Shown here one piece after another: positions 17,415 to 26,615 of a DNA stretch of 64,000 nucleotides. A program made the translations under genes and the position numbers. How positions within the stretch are numbered: the first letter of the stretch is position 1; each line of letters begins with the position of its first letter. Under the pieces are notes generated by a model. The model had not been told where the DNA came from and did not search any database. It saw nothing but the letters and a program-made list of their open reading frames with translations. The DNA is from Listeria innocua (GTDB lineage: Bacteria; Bacillota; Bacilli; Lactobacillales; Listeriaceae): positions 666,001 through 730,000 of the forward strand of contig NZ_CP117229.1 in assembly GCF_028596125.1 (NCBI RefSeq), given 5' to 3'.

Positions 17415-18650
17415 ATGAATCAAACTATGTATACAGCTATTTCTGGGATGAATGCGTTCCAACAAGCATTATCAGTGACATCAAATAATATTGCCAATGC
17501 GAACACGACAGGGTATAAAAAACAAAGCGTCGTTTTCAATGATTTACTTTACCAAAACACAATGGGATCTGTTGCAGGCGGACTTTATGCTGGAACAAAC
17601 CCAATGAGCTTCGGTTCCGGTTCGAAAATTGGGGCAATTTTAACCGATTATACAGCAGGTTCTCCGACATCAACTGGCAGAAACAAAGATGCAGCACTGC
17701 AAGGCCGCGGCTTTTTCATTGCTGGCGATAACGCTGGTGGGAATATCGTTTACACACGAGACGGTAGCTTTGCAGTATCTGACAATAACTATTTAACAAC
17801 GCAACAAGGAAAATACGTTATGGGATATGCAACAGATAAAAATGGCAACGTTTTAAACGGAAACTTGCAACCAATTCAAATCCCATTAAATAGCGCAATT
17901 CCAGGCGAAGCAACAAAAAATGGTAGCTTAAGCGGTAACATTCCACTTGATTGGGGCGAAAAAGATACGATTTCTTCCGAGCTTTCTGTATACGATAATG
18001 CTGGTGGAAAACATAAACTTCAAGTCAATATGAAAGCTGCGACACCAGATGCGAGTGGCAATGTTTCCTATGAATATGAAATTCAAATGGACGGAAAAGC
18101 CTTAACTCCTCCAGTAACAGGAACACTTAATTACAACGCGCAAGGCGAACTTACAAACCCTGATGCACTTAAAAACATTCAAATCAATTCCACTGTTAAC
18201 GGCAAACAAGTCAATATGGGCTTAAACCTAAGTGGCTTAACAAACTACGGTACCAACCAAGTATTCTCACCAACTTCTGACGGAAAAGGCGCTGCAACTG
18301 TAAAAGACTACGCAGTTACCGATTCTGGTTATATTGCAGTGAGTTACTCAGACGGTACAGTTATCCCAGTTGCCCAACTTGCGGTTGCTACTTTCTCCAA
18401 TGAAGACGGCTTAGTCAAAATGGGGAATGGCGAATATGTTCCAGGATTATCTTCTGGAGATGCAGTTTACGGCGTTGCTGGCCAAAACGGAGCTGGCGGA
18501 ATTAGCGGCTCTTCATTAGAAGGCTCAAACGTAGACTTATCCCGCGAATTCGTTAACTTAATGACATACCAAAGTGGTTTCCAAGGCAATACAAAAGTTA
18601 TCCGTGTTGCAGATGACGTGATGAAACAAATTGTGAACTTGATTCAGTAG
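17415..18650 (+). CDS. flgE: Flagellar hook protein FlgE
   Basis: FlgE is the structural subunit of the hook. The 411-residue product has the axial N-terminal signature (MYTAISGMNAFQQAL, SNNIANANTTGYKK) and the C-terminal signature (GSNVDLSREFVNLM, YQSGFQGNTKVIRV). Between them lie beta-rich domains. The SD is GGGAGTG. The gene lies between flgD and a small FliN-like gene. Confidence 0.96.
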   Translation: MNQTMYTAISGMNAFQQALSVTSNNIANANTTGYKKQSVVFNDLLYQNTMGSVAGGLYAGTNPMSFGSGSKIGAILTDYTAGSPTSTGRNKDAALQGRGFFIAGDNAGGNIVYTRDGSFAVSDNNYLTTQQGKYVMGYATDKNGNVLNGNLQPIQIPLNSAIPGEATKNGSLSGNIPLDWGEKDTISSELSVYDNAGGKHKLQVNMKAATPDASGNVSYEYEIQMDGKALTPPVTGTLNYNAQGELTNPDALKNIQINSTVNGKQVNMGLNLSGLTNYGTNQVFSPTSDGKGAATVKDYAVTDSGYIAVSYSDGTVIPVAQLAVATFSNEDGLVKMGNGEYVPGLSSGDAVYGVAGQNGAGGISGSSLEGSNVDLSREFVNLMTYQSGFQGNTKVIRVADDVMKQIVNLIQ

Positions 18651-18663
18651 GGAGTTTAGCTAA

Positions 18664-18900
18664 ATGAAAATTAATCATACTATTCCACTCAGAATCGACT
18701 TCGAGTTAGGACGCACGAAACAGCCAGTCGGTAGTTTGTTAGATGTAAAAAAAGGGACCGTTTTTCGGTTAGAAGATTCAACAGCCAATGTGGTTAAAAT
18801 TACAATTTCAGGCAAATGTATCGGTTACGGCGAGATTTTGACAAAAGATGGCAAGATGTTTGTCAAAATAACGAAATTAGGAGAGGGAAGTTCTTCATGA
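18664..18900 (+). CDS. Small FliN-like SpoA-domain protein
   Basis: The 78-residue protein consists of a single SpoA fold: HTIPLRIDFELGRTKQPVGSLLDVKKG, then KITISGKCIGYGEILTKDGK. It lies just upstream of fliM and fliY, as expected for a C-ring component. It is shorter than canonical FliN and lacks an N-terminal extension. It may form heterodimers with FliM, FliY or the 15178 product. Confidence 0.85.
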   Translation: MKINHTIPLRIDFELGRTKQPVGSLLDVKKGTVFRLEDSTANVVKITISGKCIGYGEILTKDGKMFVKITKLGEGSSS

Positions 18901-18920
18901 GAGCTAGGGAGTGACAAAAA

Positions 18921-19913
18921 ATGAGCGATAAATTAAGTCAAGAACAAATTGACGCCCTGCTTTCCCAAATGAGTGAAGGTAAGGTAGTCGATGAAAGTAC
19001 GGAAATTGGCGACTTTGGGCGCTTTCATCCCTATGACTTTCATAAACCAGAGAAATTTGGTGCTGAACACCTCGAAAGCTTAAAGACGATTGCATCAGCA
19101 TTTACGAAAAAAAGTATGGAGTTTGTTTCCCAGCGTATCCGGATTCCAATTCATACCGAAGCAACCCTTGCAGATCAAGTTTCCTTTGCGAGCGGTTATA
19201 TCGAAACAATGCCGAACGATAGTTACATTTTCTGCATTATTGACCTTGGGAATCCGGAGCTCGGCCAAATTATTATCGAACTCGATTTAGCCTATATCAT
19301 TTATATCCATGAATGCTTATCTGGCGGAAATCCAAAACGAAAATTAAGCGAGCGCAGACCATTATCTGTTTTTGAAGAGCTGACGTTGAAATCTATTTTA
19401 GAAAAATTCTGCGAAGCACTCAAAGACAGTTTTAAATCAGTGCATCCAATCTCACCAGAAATCGTTAATATCGAAACCAATCCAGCGCTTCTACGTGTCA
19501 CATCACCAAACGATATGATGGCGCTTGTGAGTGTCGATATTAAATCAGAATTCTGGATTAGTACAATGCGGATTGGCGTGCCATTTTTCTCGGTGGAAGA
19601 GATTATGAATAAGCTGGAAAATGTCGTTGAGTATACGTTTGATAAAAGACGGAACTTTGATGCGGAAGTGGAGCAAGAATTGCATCAAGTTGAGAAAGAA
19701 GCGCGTATTCGGGTGGGGGAAATTAAAACAACATGGAAAGAGCTTAATATGCTAGAAGTTGGCGACGTGCTTCTGACAGAAACTCATATACGTGACACAC
19801 TTAAAGGTTACGTCACCGAAAAATGGAAATTTGAATGCTATATGGGAAAAAGTGGTAACCAAAAAGCCGTTAAATTTATGCGTCATACAGGGCGAACAGA
19901 GCAGGAGAGGTAG
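18921..19913 (+). CDS. fliM: Flagellar switch protein FliM
   Basis: FliM is the C-ring protein that receives phosphorylated CheY and contacts FliG. The 330-residue product has the N-terminal CheY-binding motif (LSQEQIDALLSQM), a CheC-like middle domain, and a C-terminal SpoA domain (LEVGDVLLTETHI, then YMGKSGNQKAVKF). The SD is GGGAG. fliY follows after two bases. Confidence 0.96.
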   Translation: MSDKLSQEQIDALLSQMSEGKVVDESTEIGDFGRFHPYDFHKPEKFGAEHLESLKTIASAFTKKSMEFVSQRIRIPIHTEATLADQVSFASGYIETMPNDSYIFCIIDLGNPELGQIIIELDLAYIIYIHECLSGGNPKRKLSERRPLSVFEELTLKSILEKFCEALKDSFKSVHPISPEIVNIETNPALLRVTSPNDMMALVSVDIKSEFWISTMRIGVPFFSVEEIMNKLENVVEYTFDKRRNFDAEVEQELHQVEKEARIRVGEIKTTWKELNMLEVGDVLLTETHIRDTLKGYVTEKWKFECYMGKSGNQKAVKFMRHTGRTEQER

Positions 19914-19915
19914 AA

Positions 19916-21457
19916 GTGGAGCAATTACTAGAGAAAAATATCACGCAAATGGAACTAGATGTGATAGGAGAAATCGCCAATATTTCGTTTGGCTCAGCTT
20001 CTACGGTCTTATCTGATTTACTACACCAACAAGTCACTATTTCTACACCAAAAGTAGAGATTGTTGATTTATATAATACGAAAGACATTGATATTCCACA
20101 TGTCGTGTTAGAAGTGAATTTTCACAAAGGAATCGAAATGCGGAATTTATTTGTTCTGCAATCAGAAGTGGCTGCGGCTATCGCGGACTTAATGATGATG
20201 GGCGACGGGAATATCGATCCAAACGAAGAGCTTTCAGAACTTCATCTCAGCGCCGTACAAGAAGCGATGAACCAAATGATGGGACATTCCGCAACAGCAA
20301 TGAGCAATATGTTTGGCGAAATGATTGATATTACGACACCAGACATTAAAGTAATCGCGTTAAAAGAACAATTAGAAGACACAAACGACCAAACAATGAT
20401 AAAAGTCGGCTTTGACTTAATTATCGGCGACTTAATCACATCGAATTTAATGCAACTTATTCCCGTTGATAAAGGTCGTGAACTTGCGAAAAGATTGCTT
20501 GGCGACGCAATCCCTGAGCCAGAGCCTGTAAAAGAAGAAATTAGCTTAACTGCCGAAGAATTAGATGTCTTTTTAGAAGTTTGTAATATCGGCATTGGCT
20601 CTGCTTCAACTGTTCTATCGAAATTACTTAATCGCAAAGTTTCGCTACAAATCCCAACAGCTCGCGTGATTGATAGTAAAGAATTCGAGTTTAATGAACG
20701 ACCTTGCTTAGTAACCAGTGTGGAATTTGTCGAAGGACTGCGTTCAAGTAACACCTTTATCATTAGCAAAAATGCCGCGTTAATCATGGCAGACTTGATG
20801 ATGATGGGGGACGGAATCGTTCAAGAAGATGCGGAATTAACAGAACTTGAAGTCAGTGCAGTGCAAGAATTAATGAACCAAATGATGGGCTTCTCAGCGA
20901 CAGCGATGTCAGAAATGCTCGGAACAAAGATTGATATTAGCCCGCCAACGATGGAATTCTGCAATTTTGGTGATACGATGATTCAAAAAAATATTGCAGA
21001 AGGAAAAACCGTTGAAGTTATCTTCCCACTTGAAGTAGAAGGCTTATTAAAAACGCCAATGTATCAAATTTTTAATCCGGCAGCAGCAAAAGAAATGGCA
21101 CAATTAATGCTCGGGATTCAAGCAAAAGAAGTCGCGGAAAAAGAAGCAACACCAGTAGAAATAAAGGAGCATGAAACGAAAGAGCCAGCGCAACCAGTAG
21201 TTATGGAAGAAAAAGAAACACTATCCGAAATGGAACAAATTTTGGAAGATATTCCTGTAACGCTTGAAGTGGTGTTCGGTACAGCTAAAGTAAAACTAGA
21301 AAAATTTATCTCATGGTGTGAAAAAGATGTGATTATCCTGAAAGAAAGCATGAATGAACCACTTGTCTTAGCGCTAAATGGCGTAACGATTGGCAAAGGA
21401 ATTTTAGTTCGCGTGGATGATCATTTTGGTATACAAATGACTGAGTTAGTAAGGTGA
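19916..21457 (+). CDS. fliY: Switch protein/CheY-P phosphatase FliY with doubled CheC-like core
   Basis: FliY is a C-ring component that dephosphorylates CheY-P in Firmicutes. The 513-residue protein has two successive CheC-like units. Phosphatase-type E-x2-N motifs stand at E19/N22, E116/N119, E221/N224 and E318/N321, with the same 97-residue spacing in each unit. A linker and a C-terminal SpoA domain follow (VTLEVVFGTAKVKLEKF). B. subtilis FliY, as I recall, is about 380 residues with one such unit, so this one appears to carry a tandem duplication. The start is GTG 19916. Confidence 0.93.
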   Translation: MEQLLEKNITQMELDVIGEIANISFGSASTVLSDLLHQQVTISTPKVEIVDLYNTKDIDIPHVVLEVNFHKGIEMRNLFVLQSEVAAAIADLMMMGDGNIDPNEELSELHLSAVQEAMNQMMGHSATAMSNMFGEMIDITTPDIKVIALKEQLEDTNDQTMIKVGFDLIIGDLITSNLMQLIPVDKGRELAKRLLGDAIPEPEPVKEEISLTAEELDVFLEVCNIGIGSASTVLSKLLNRKVSLQIPTARVIDSKEFEFNERPCLVTSVEFVEGLRSSNTFIISKNAALIMADLMMMGDGIVQEDAELTELEVSAVQELMNQMMGFSATAMSEMLGTKIDISPPTMEFCNFGDTMIQKNIAEGKTVEVIFPLEVEGLLKTPMYQIFNPAAAKEMAQLMLGIQAKEVAEKEATPVEIKEHETKEPAQPVVMEEKETLSEMEQILEDIPVTLEVVFGTAKVKLEKFISWCEKDVIILKESMNEPLVLALNGVTIGKGILVRVDDHFGIQMTELVR

Positions 21458-22866
21458 AAAATGTGCGAAAACTTGGACTGATGACAATTTTATTTTGGAT
21501 GTTTATTTCTGTTCAAGTATTCGCGGCAGAACCGGAACTTCCGATGATTTCACTTGAAAAGGAACAGCAGATTTTTACGTCAGGTGAAGTGATTTCATTT
21601 CATATCGAAAATGCGGAAAAGATGAAAATCGTTTTAGTGAATGAACAAGGTCAAAAAAGACTCCTAGATGGCGAAACATATACGGTGACGGACTTTGATT
21701 TAGAGGGAAGCTACCGCGCAGAATTTTACGCAAACGACAACCCTGAAGCGATTGTTACTATAGATGATTTATTCCAAGTGCAACAGCTGAAGGAAGTTGA
21801 AAAAGATGAAACGGCACCTAGTTTAACAGATATTACCTTCGCGCATGACGAAGATGTTTTACATACAAGCGCCCTTCATGTGGCAGCAGATTTAGCCGAT
21901 GCAGAAACAGGTGTAAAACAAGCGATATTGATAATTCATAGTGATTCGAACGACGCAGAAGCTGAATTAATACAAAATAACTGGACTGGGAAATTTGAAG
22001 GCGAAGTACCGTTAGAAAAATTTCAACCAGGAGAAAAACTCACTTTTCAGTTGAAATTAGTTGATTTTGCGGAGAATGAAATCACGATTGACTTAGAAAA
22101 AACGATTCAGATGTATCAGCCGAATGAGCCACATCTAAGTTATAACGCTGTTGACATCACCAACGACGAGAAAAAAATCGTCCAAGTTGGCAATCAAATC
22201 AAATTAACGCTCGATAAATATACAACTGAATTTCCAGAAGCTGAAACGGAAAGTGGTATTAACATTCCGCTAAAATGGCAAAAAAACGCCAACGAATGGA
22301 TTGGAATTCTCACTTTAACAAAAGAATTATCCGGCGAAATTATCCATTTTCAAGGAATGAACATAGCAATGCTCGTTCGCTCCACAAGTGAGCCATTTGC
22401 GGAGATTAACTTAATCAATAATACGGTTTTAACTGGGCTAATTAATCCGGATTTTGCTTTAATCACAGCATTATCCGTCGAAGTAAATGGGCAAACATTC
22501 CGCACCGTTAGAACGGATAATAGCTTCAAAAGTGCGGAAATCTCAACAACCGGAAAAATCATATTACACTGGATCGACTGGGACGGCCGGGCTTATTCTA
22601 AACAATTGAGTCAAGAAATCAAGCCAGTGATTCCTGTACCAGATAAAGAAATAATTGCACCACCACCAGTTATACCAAATGAAAAAGAGCCAATACTTGC
22701 AAAACCTGCCCCTAAACCATCTACTGAATCCAGCGAAAAACCTCCAAAGAAGCAGGCTAAGAAGGAAACCTCAACTAAAAACAAGTCAAGCAGTATCCCG
22801 TTTTGGATTCCGGCACTCATGATTATAGGCGTTATTATTTTTTCAGGTAATAGAGCAATGAAATAA
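21454..22866 (+). CDS. Secreted/anchored Ig-like protein of the flagellar operon, unknown function
   Basis: The 470-residue protein has an N-terminal signal peptide (FWMFISVQVFAAE), a beta-rich extracellular region with Ig-like strands, a proline/lysine-rich spacer, and a C-terminal membrane helix (IPFWIPALMIIGVIIF) with a short basic tail. This is the layout of a membrane-tethered outer protein. It has no LPXTG motif. It overlaps the end of fliY by 4 bases, so it is co-translated with motility genes. I do not recognise a family. Start codon GTG 21454 or 21463. Confidence 0.78.
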   Translation: MKNVRKLGLMTILFWMFISVQVFAAEPELPMISLEKEQQIFTSGEVISFHIENAEKMKIVLVNEQGQKRLLDGETYTVTDFDLEGSYRAEFYANDNPEAIVTIDDLFQVQQLKEVEKDETAPSLTDITFAHDEDVLHTSALHVAADLADAETGVKQAILIIHSDSNDAEAELIQNNWTGKFEGEVPLEKFQPGEKLTFQLKLVDFAENEITIDLEKTIQMYQPNEPHLSYNAVDITNDEKKIVQVGNQIKLTLDKYTTEFPEAETESGINIPLKWQKNANEWIGILTLTKELSGEIIHFQGMNIAMLVRSTSEPFAEINLINNTVLTGLINPDFALITALSVEVNGQTFRTVRTDNSFKSAEISTTGKIILHWIDWDGRAYSKQLSQEIKPVIPVPDKEIIAPPPVIPNEKEPILAKPAPKPSTESSEKPPKKQAKKETSTKNKSSSIPFWIPALMIIGVIIFSGNRAMK

Positions 22867-22888
22867 AAGCAGAAGTGAGGTGGACGGA

Positions 22889-24055
22889 ATGAAAATAGAT
22901 GGCATTCAAGAATCCGCAGAAAATCGTAATCAGCTAGAACGGGAATTAATTAAACAAAATCCATTATTAAAAGAAGGCAGTGCAAAGGCACAAATGAATA
23001 CAGAAGTCGCGGTACCAAAAACGCCACCAGTATCATTTTCCTTTAAAGAACTAAGCAGTTTGCAATTAAACGGCACCACAACCGCAAATCTAGAATTATA
23101 TATGAAATTAATGATGAATAACGCCAAAAAAGCGAATGACTTAATTTTTTACGTCATGCGCGCAGGTATAAAAAATCCAACTGACTCGGCAAAATGGCAA
23201 ACGGTCAGAAGCGAAATCAGCAGCCAATTAAGCACCATCTTAATGAAACAACATAATTTTGAAGCATATTTTTCTGAAAATCCAGCCAACCAAAAGTTGT
23301 TTTTAGCCAATCAAAAAATTATGAACGAAATTTCCTTTTTGCTAAAAATGTTACCAACTTTAACATTTGAAACAACTGGAAAATATGATTTTCTCCGTAT
23401 GATGCAAATCGCCTCTGGAAATATGGAAACTGGTATCCAAATGATGCGAGAGTTTCAAGGTCATCTGGAACATGCGACAAGACTTGAACCAGTAGTTGAC
23501 GCTAAGCAAGAAACAAACTGGATGATTAAAGTATTACGTGAGTTTGGCAATATGTTCCATTCCCGCCACTTACTACCATATGAATTACAAGCTGAAAACA
23601 TCAACATCTGGAAACTAGGTAGCGAATACTTAAAACTAATGAACCAACTTTTACCACAAATTGGCGCATTTCCAAATGGCAATATTAAAATTTTTCACCA
23701 ACAAGCGACAAAACCATTAACGGAGCTTTTCCAAGAACTACAAAGATTAGCTGATGGACAAATGACTCAAGGCGGGATTGCTGTTATTCTCGACCGAATG
23801 CAAGGTCAGCTTTCAAGACTCGCGCAGCTTTTTCAAAAAATGGAAATCGAAGCGGGCTTTACAGATTCTGAGCGAATTTTAGGAAGTGTAGACGCAGAAT
23901 TCGCTAGTGATATGACAAAGATGATGCTACTCGCACAACAAGAAATGTCGTTTTTAGATTTATTAGTAAAAGATTTTCGAAGCGTCTCCAAACAACCAAT
24001 ATTTTTCATGATAGTTGCTATATTTATTATTTTATTATTAATTATTTTATTTTAA
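22889..24055 (+). CDS. Tail-anchored protein of unknown function
   Basis: The 388-residue protein is mostly helical and cytoplasmic. A single very hydrophobic helix lies at the extreme C-terminus (IFFMIVAIFIILLLIILF), typical of tail-anchored proteins. No enzyme motif is visible. ATG 22889 is preferred over GTG 22880 because GAGGTGG sits about seven bases upstream. It follows the signal-peptide protein at 21454 by 22 bases and ends just before MogR-type boxes. A role at the flagellar base is possible but purely contextual. Confidence 0.78.
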   Translation: MKIDGIQESAENRNQLERELIKQNPLLKEGSAKAQMNTEVAVPKTPPVSFSFKELSSLQLNGTTTANLELYMKLMMNNAKKANDLIFYVMRAGIKNPTDSAKWQTVRSEISSQLSTILMKQHNFEAYFSENPANQKLFLANQKIMNEISFLLKMLPTLTFETTGKYDFLRMMQIASGNMETGIQMMREFQGHLEHATRLEPVVDAKQETNWMIKVLREFGNMFHSRHLLPYELQAENINIWKLGSEYLKLMNQLLPQIGAFPNGNIKIFHQQATKPLTELFQELQRLADGQMTQGGIAVILDRMQGQLSRLAQLFQKMEIEAGFTDSERILGSVDAEFASDMTKMMLLAQQEMSFLDLLVKDFRSVSKQPIFFMIVAIFIILLLIILF

Positions 24056-24107
24056 AAAAGATATTTTTTCAAAAAATATATACTTTTTCAGGTTGTTTCA
24101 GTATAAT
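24045..24107 (+). promoter_or_regulatory. Internal MogR-type boxes and possible promoter
   Basis: TTTT-N5-AAAA matches lie at 24045-24057 (overlapping the preceding stop codon) and 24064-24076 (a perfect T6-C-A6 palindrome). A good -10 TATAAT is at 24102-24107 without a clear -35. This suggests a separate, MogR-repressible promoter for the 24162-flgK-flgL-fliD segment. Confidence 0.62.
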
Positions 24108-24161
24108 TAAATAGAAAAATAAGGTTTAGAAAGCGAAAATGAGTTTTTCGGGGGAAAAAGG

Positions 24162-24626
24162 ATGAATAATGTTTCAATTAGCCAGATTTCGCAGTCCAAA
24201 CAGACGAACTTAGTTAGGGGAATGCAAGAATTAAATCAAACACAACAGCTCTATTTTGAGCAAATGAAGGCAAATGGCAAAAAACAAACTCCTTCCCTGA
24301 CTGAAATCAATGAACTAATTACCGAAGTGACAGATAAAAAATCACTTGTTGAAATGGATATGACTGTAGATAACGTTTTGAGCTACAAAAAAGCAGTCCA
24401 AAGCTTTTTGAATTTTTATGTTAATAATGTGATGGATTATGACAATATCGAAAGCCGACATCCAAAATACGGGTTTTCGCAAAAAATGACGATTTTAAAA
24501 CAAGTAGAAAAACAAACCAATGAACTAGATGATGTAATGAATTTAATTGATACAAAAACTGGACATTTAGATATGCTAAATCGAATTGGTGAGATTACTG
24601 GCATGATTCTCGATGTCGTATTGTAG
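24162..24626 (+). CDS. YaaR-like (DUF327) protein
   Basis: The 154-residue helical protein resembles the YaaR/DUF327 family. It has a mid-protein KKAVQSFLNFYVNNVM-type helix, a KMTILKQVEKQTNEL stretch, and a C-terminal LDMLNRIGEITGMILDVVL helix, as in B. subtilis YaaR. The molecular role of that family is unknown to me. Here it heads a run with a FlgN-like gene, flgK, flgL and fliD. The N-terminus (NNVSISQISQSKQTN) is polar. The next gene starts right after its stop. Confidence 0.7.
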   Translation: MNNVSISQISQSKQTNLVRGMQELNQTQQLYFEQMKANGKKQTPSLTEINELITEVTDKKSLVEMDMTVDNVLSYKKAVQSFLNFYVNNVMDYDNIESRHPKYGFSQKMTILKQVEKQTNELDDVMNLIDTKTGHLDMLNRIGEITGMILDVVL

Positions 24627-24635
24627 GTGATGGGA

Positions 24636-25064
24636 ATGCAAAACGAATTAATTAATCAATTAGAAATCTTAATCGAAAAAAATGTAAAAGCGGCCGATGA
24701 AGCGAATGTATTAGGTAAATTACTACAAGAAGAAAATTGGATTGAAGCAGAAGAGCGCCAACTAGGGCTTCAGCGCGAACTTGCCGGTTTACAAAACGAA
24801 TATCACGTTTTAAAAACAATTATTGGCGAAGATAATACACTTAGAAGCTTGCAAAAAACATGGACACCTGCTGAAAATGCATTTATTGATGAACGTAAAA
24901 AAATGCTGCTTGAAAAAGAAAGCCTTTTACGAGTAACTGTTTCTGAAAATCAAATTAGAACAGAAATGCAATTAGCTTTTTCGGAACATATGGTAGATGT
25001 TATTACGGGGCATCACGCGGAAACTCAAGCAGAAAATAATATGATGATTAACGAAACTTTTTAA
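24636..25064 (+). CDS. FlgN-like export chaperone
   Basis: The 142-residue, all-helical acidic protein lies immediately upstream of flgK. FlgN, the chaperone for the hook-filament junction proteins FlgK and FlgL, is usually encoded in that place. Long amphipathic helices (LINQLEILIEKNVKAADEANVLGKLL and so on) fit that family. ATG 24636 lies five to six bases after AGGTGATG; GTG 24627 and ATG 24630 are alternatives. Sequence divergence makes the call context-dependent. Confidence 0.7.
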   Translation: MQNELINQLEILIEKNVKAADEANVLGKLLQEENWIEAEERQLGLQRELAGLQNEYHVLKTIIGEDNTLRSLQKTWTPAENAFIDERKKMLLEKESLLRVTVSENQIRTEMQLAFSEHMVDVITGHHAETQAENNMMINETF

Positions 25065-25083
25065 GTAAACGGAGGGATTTTTT

Positions 25084-26604
25084 GTGCGTTTAAGTGATTT
25101 TAATACGTCATTATCGGGCATGTCAGCGGCGCAAATCGCTAATATGGTCGCTCAGCAAAATATTAGTAATATGAATACGCCGGGTTATATTAGACAAGCT
25201 GTGGATCAGACGGCAGTTTACGGTGACGGAGGTCTTCTCGGCGGGAAACAAACAGGCTACGGGGTCAAAGTAACAGATATTAAACGACTGACAAACGCAG
25301 CTCTTACGACACAATATAATAATCAAATCGCCAAACAATCCGCTTCGTTATATCAAAGTGGGGCGCTCGGTCAAGCGCTTAATTTATTTGGTACTCCCGG
25401 GAAAAATACGCCAAGTGATAATTTAGATAACTTTTTCACCGCTTGGGCTGCGTTAGCAAAAAATCCCGATCAAGCAACGAATACAACGGCACTTTTATCC
25501 AGTATGTCGATTTTTACGGACCAGTTAAATCAACTTCATTCTGGCTTAAAAGAATTAGAAACAACCATTGCAGCAGATACAGATGCCGCGATTCAAGACT
25601 TAAATTCATTAATTAAAAAACTAGGCAGTATCAATAAAGCAATCGGAAATGCAGGCTCCAATCCACCGAACGATTTACTGAATCAGCGCGATCAACTACT
25701 TAGTACGATGTCGGGCTATGCTGGTATTTCTGTTAGCGCCCACCCAAATAACCCAGATGTATACGATGTGACAATTGGCGGACGTCTTGTCGTACAAGGT
25801 GATGAAACAACTGAAATTACCTCGACACGGACAGCGACAGGCTTCGAATTCTCCGTGGACGGTCAAAAACTCAATATGCCAGAAGGTTCCATCATCGCTT
25901 CTGTACGCGTTAACCAAAATGAAATTAAATCCTACCAAGAAAAAATCGAAACTTTTTCAAATGGCCTAGCAAAAGCATTAGATGATATTCAAGTCAAAAA
26001 CGTCAACAAAACAATGGACGACTTGCAAAAAATCAATGATGCCCTTCAAGCTAATCCGAATGACGAAAAATTACTCAGCAACCGCGAAGAACTTTTACGT
26101 CAATTAGAAAAATTCCCTGGTGTGACGCGTTCTGGTGATACGCTAACCATTGGCGGAGTTGACCACGCGATTGACACACTTGGTACAAGTACATATGTAA
26201 CTGATGTGAACGATTTTTCGATTCCAATTTTCACCCAAAGCTCTGGTAAATGGATCCTGAATCCCGCAATCACTAGCAATGCTGAAAACAAGCCATTCTT
26301 AGGTGTTATCGCGGCAGATATTGCATCTTTAAAAACGGATAAAAATATTCAAGGAACAACTTTTCCAAGCTTCATGGATGGAATCATTACAGAAGTTGCA
26401 ACAGATGCGAGTAAAAGTAGTGCAACTTCCACGGCAGACACGCAAGCTTTAAATTCCCTTTCTGAATCAAAATCATCTCTTGAAGGAGTTAATATTGACG
26501 AGGAAATGACAAATATCATGCAATACCAAAGTTATTATGTGGCCAATACGAAAGCCATGAACACAGTGAACGATATGATGAAAGCTCTCTTAGCCATGTT
26601 ATAA
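25084..26604 (+). CDS. flgK: Hook-filament junction protein FlgK (HAP1)
   Basis: FlgK joins the hook to the filament. The 506-residue product has the axial N-terminus (NTSLSGMSAAQIANMVAQQNISNMNTPGY, seen in parts), the LGQALNLF/DNFFTAWAALAKNP region, and the C-terminal signature (EGVNIDEEMTNIMQYQSYYVANTKAMNTV). The start is GTG 25084 after GGAGGG. flgL follows after 11 bases. Confidence 0.96.
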   Translation: MRLSDFNTSLSGMSAAQIANMVAQQNISNMNTPGYIRQAVDQTAVYGDGGLLGGKQTGYGVKVTDIKRLTNAALTTQYNNQIAKQSASLYQSGALGQALNLFGTPGKNTPSDNLDNFFTAWAALAKNPDQATNTTALLSSMSIFTDQLNQLHSGLKELETTIAADTDAAIQDLNSLIKKLGSINKAIGNAGSNPPNDLLNQRDQLLSTMSGYAGISVSAHPNNPDVYDVTIGGRLVVQGDETTEITSTRTATGFEFSVDGQKLNMPEGSIIASVRVNQNEIKSYQEKIETFSNGLAKALDDIQVKNVNKTMDDLQKINDALQANPNDEKLLSNREELLRQLEKFPGVTRSGDTLTIGGVDHAIDTLGTSTYVTDVNDFSIPIFTQSSGKWILNPAITSNAENKPFLGVIAADIASLKTDKNIQGTTFPSFMDGIITEVATDASKSSATSTADTQALNSLSESKSSLEGVNIDEEMTNIMQYQSYYVANTKAMNTVNDMMKALLAML

Positions 26605-26615
26605 GGAGGAAAATA

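Noticed and set aside
20242-20787. 181-residue minus-strand frame opposite fliY
   Set aside because: Lies fully within a well-supported gene, low-complexity serine-rich product, no SD.
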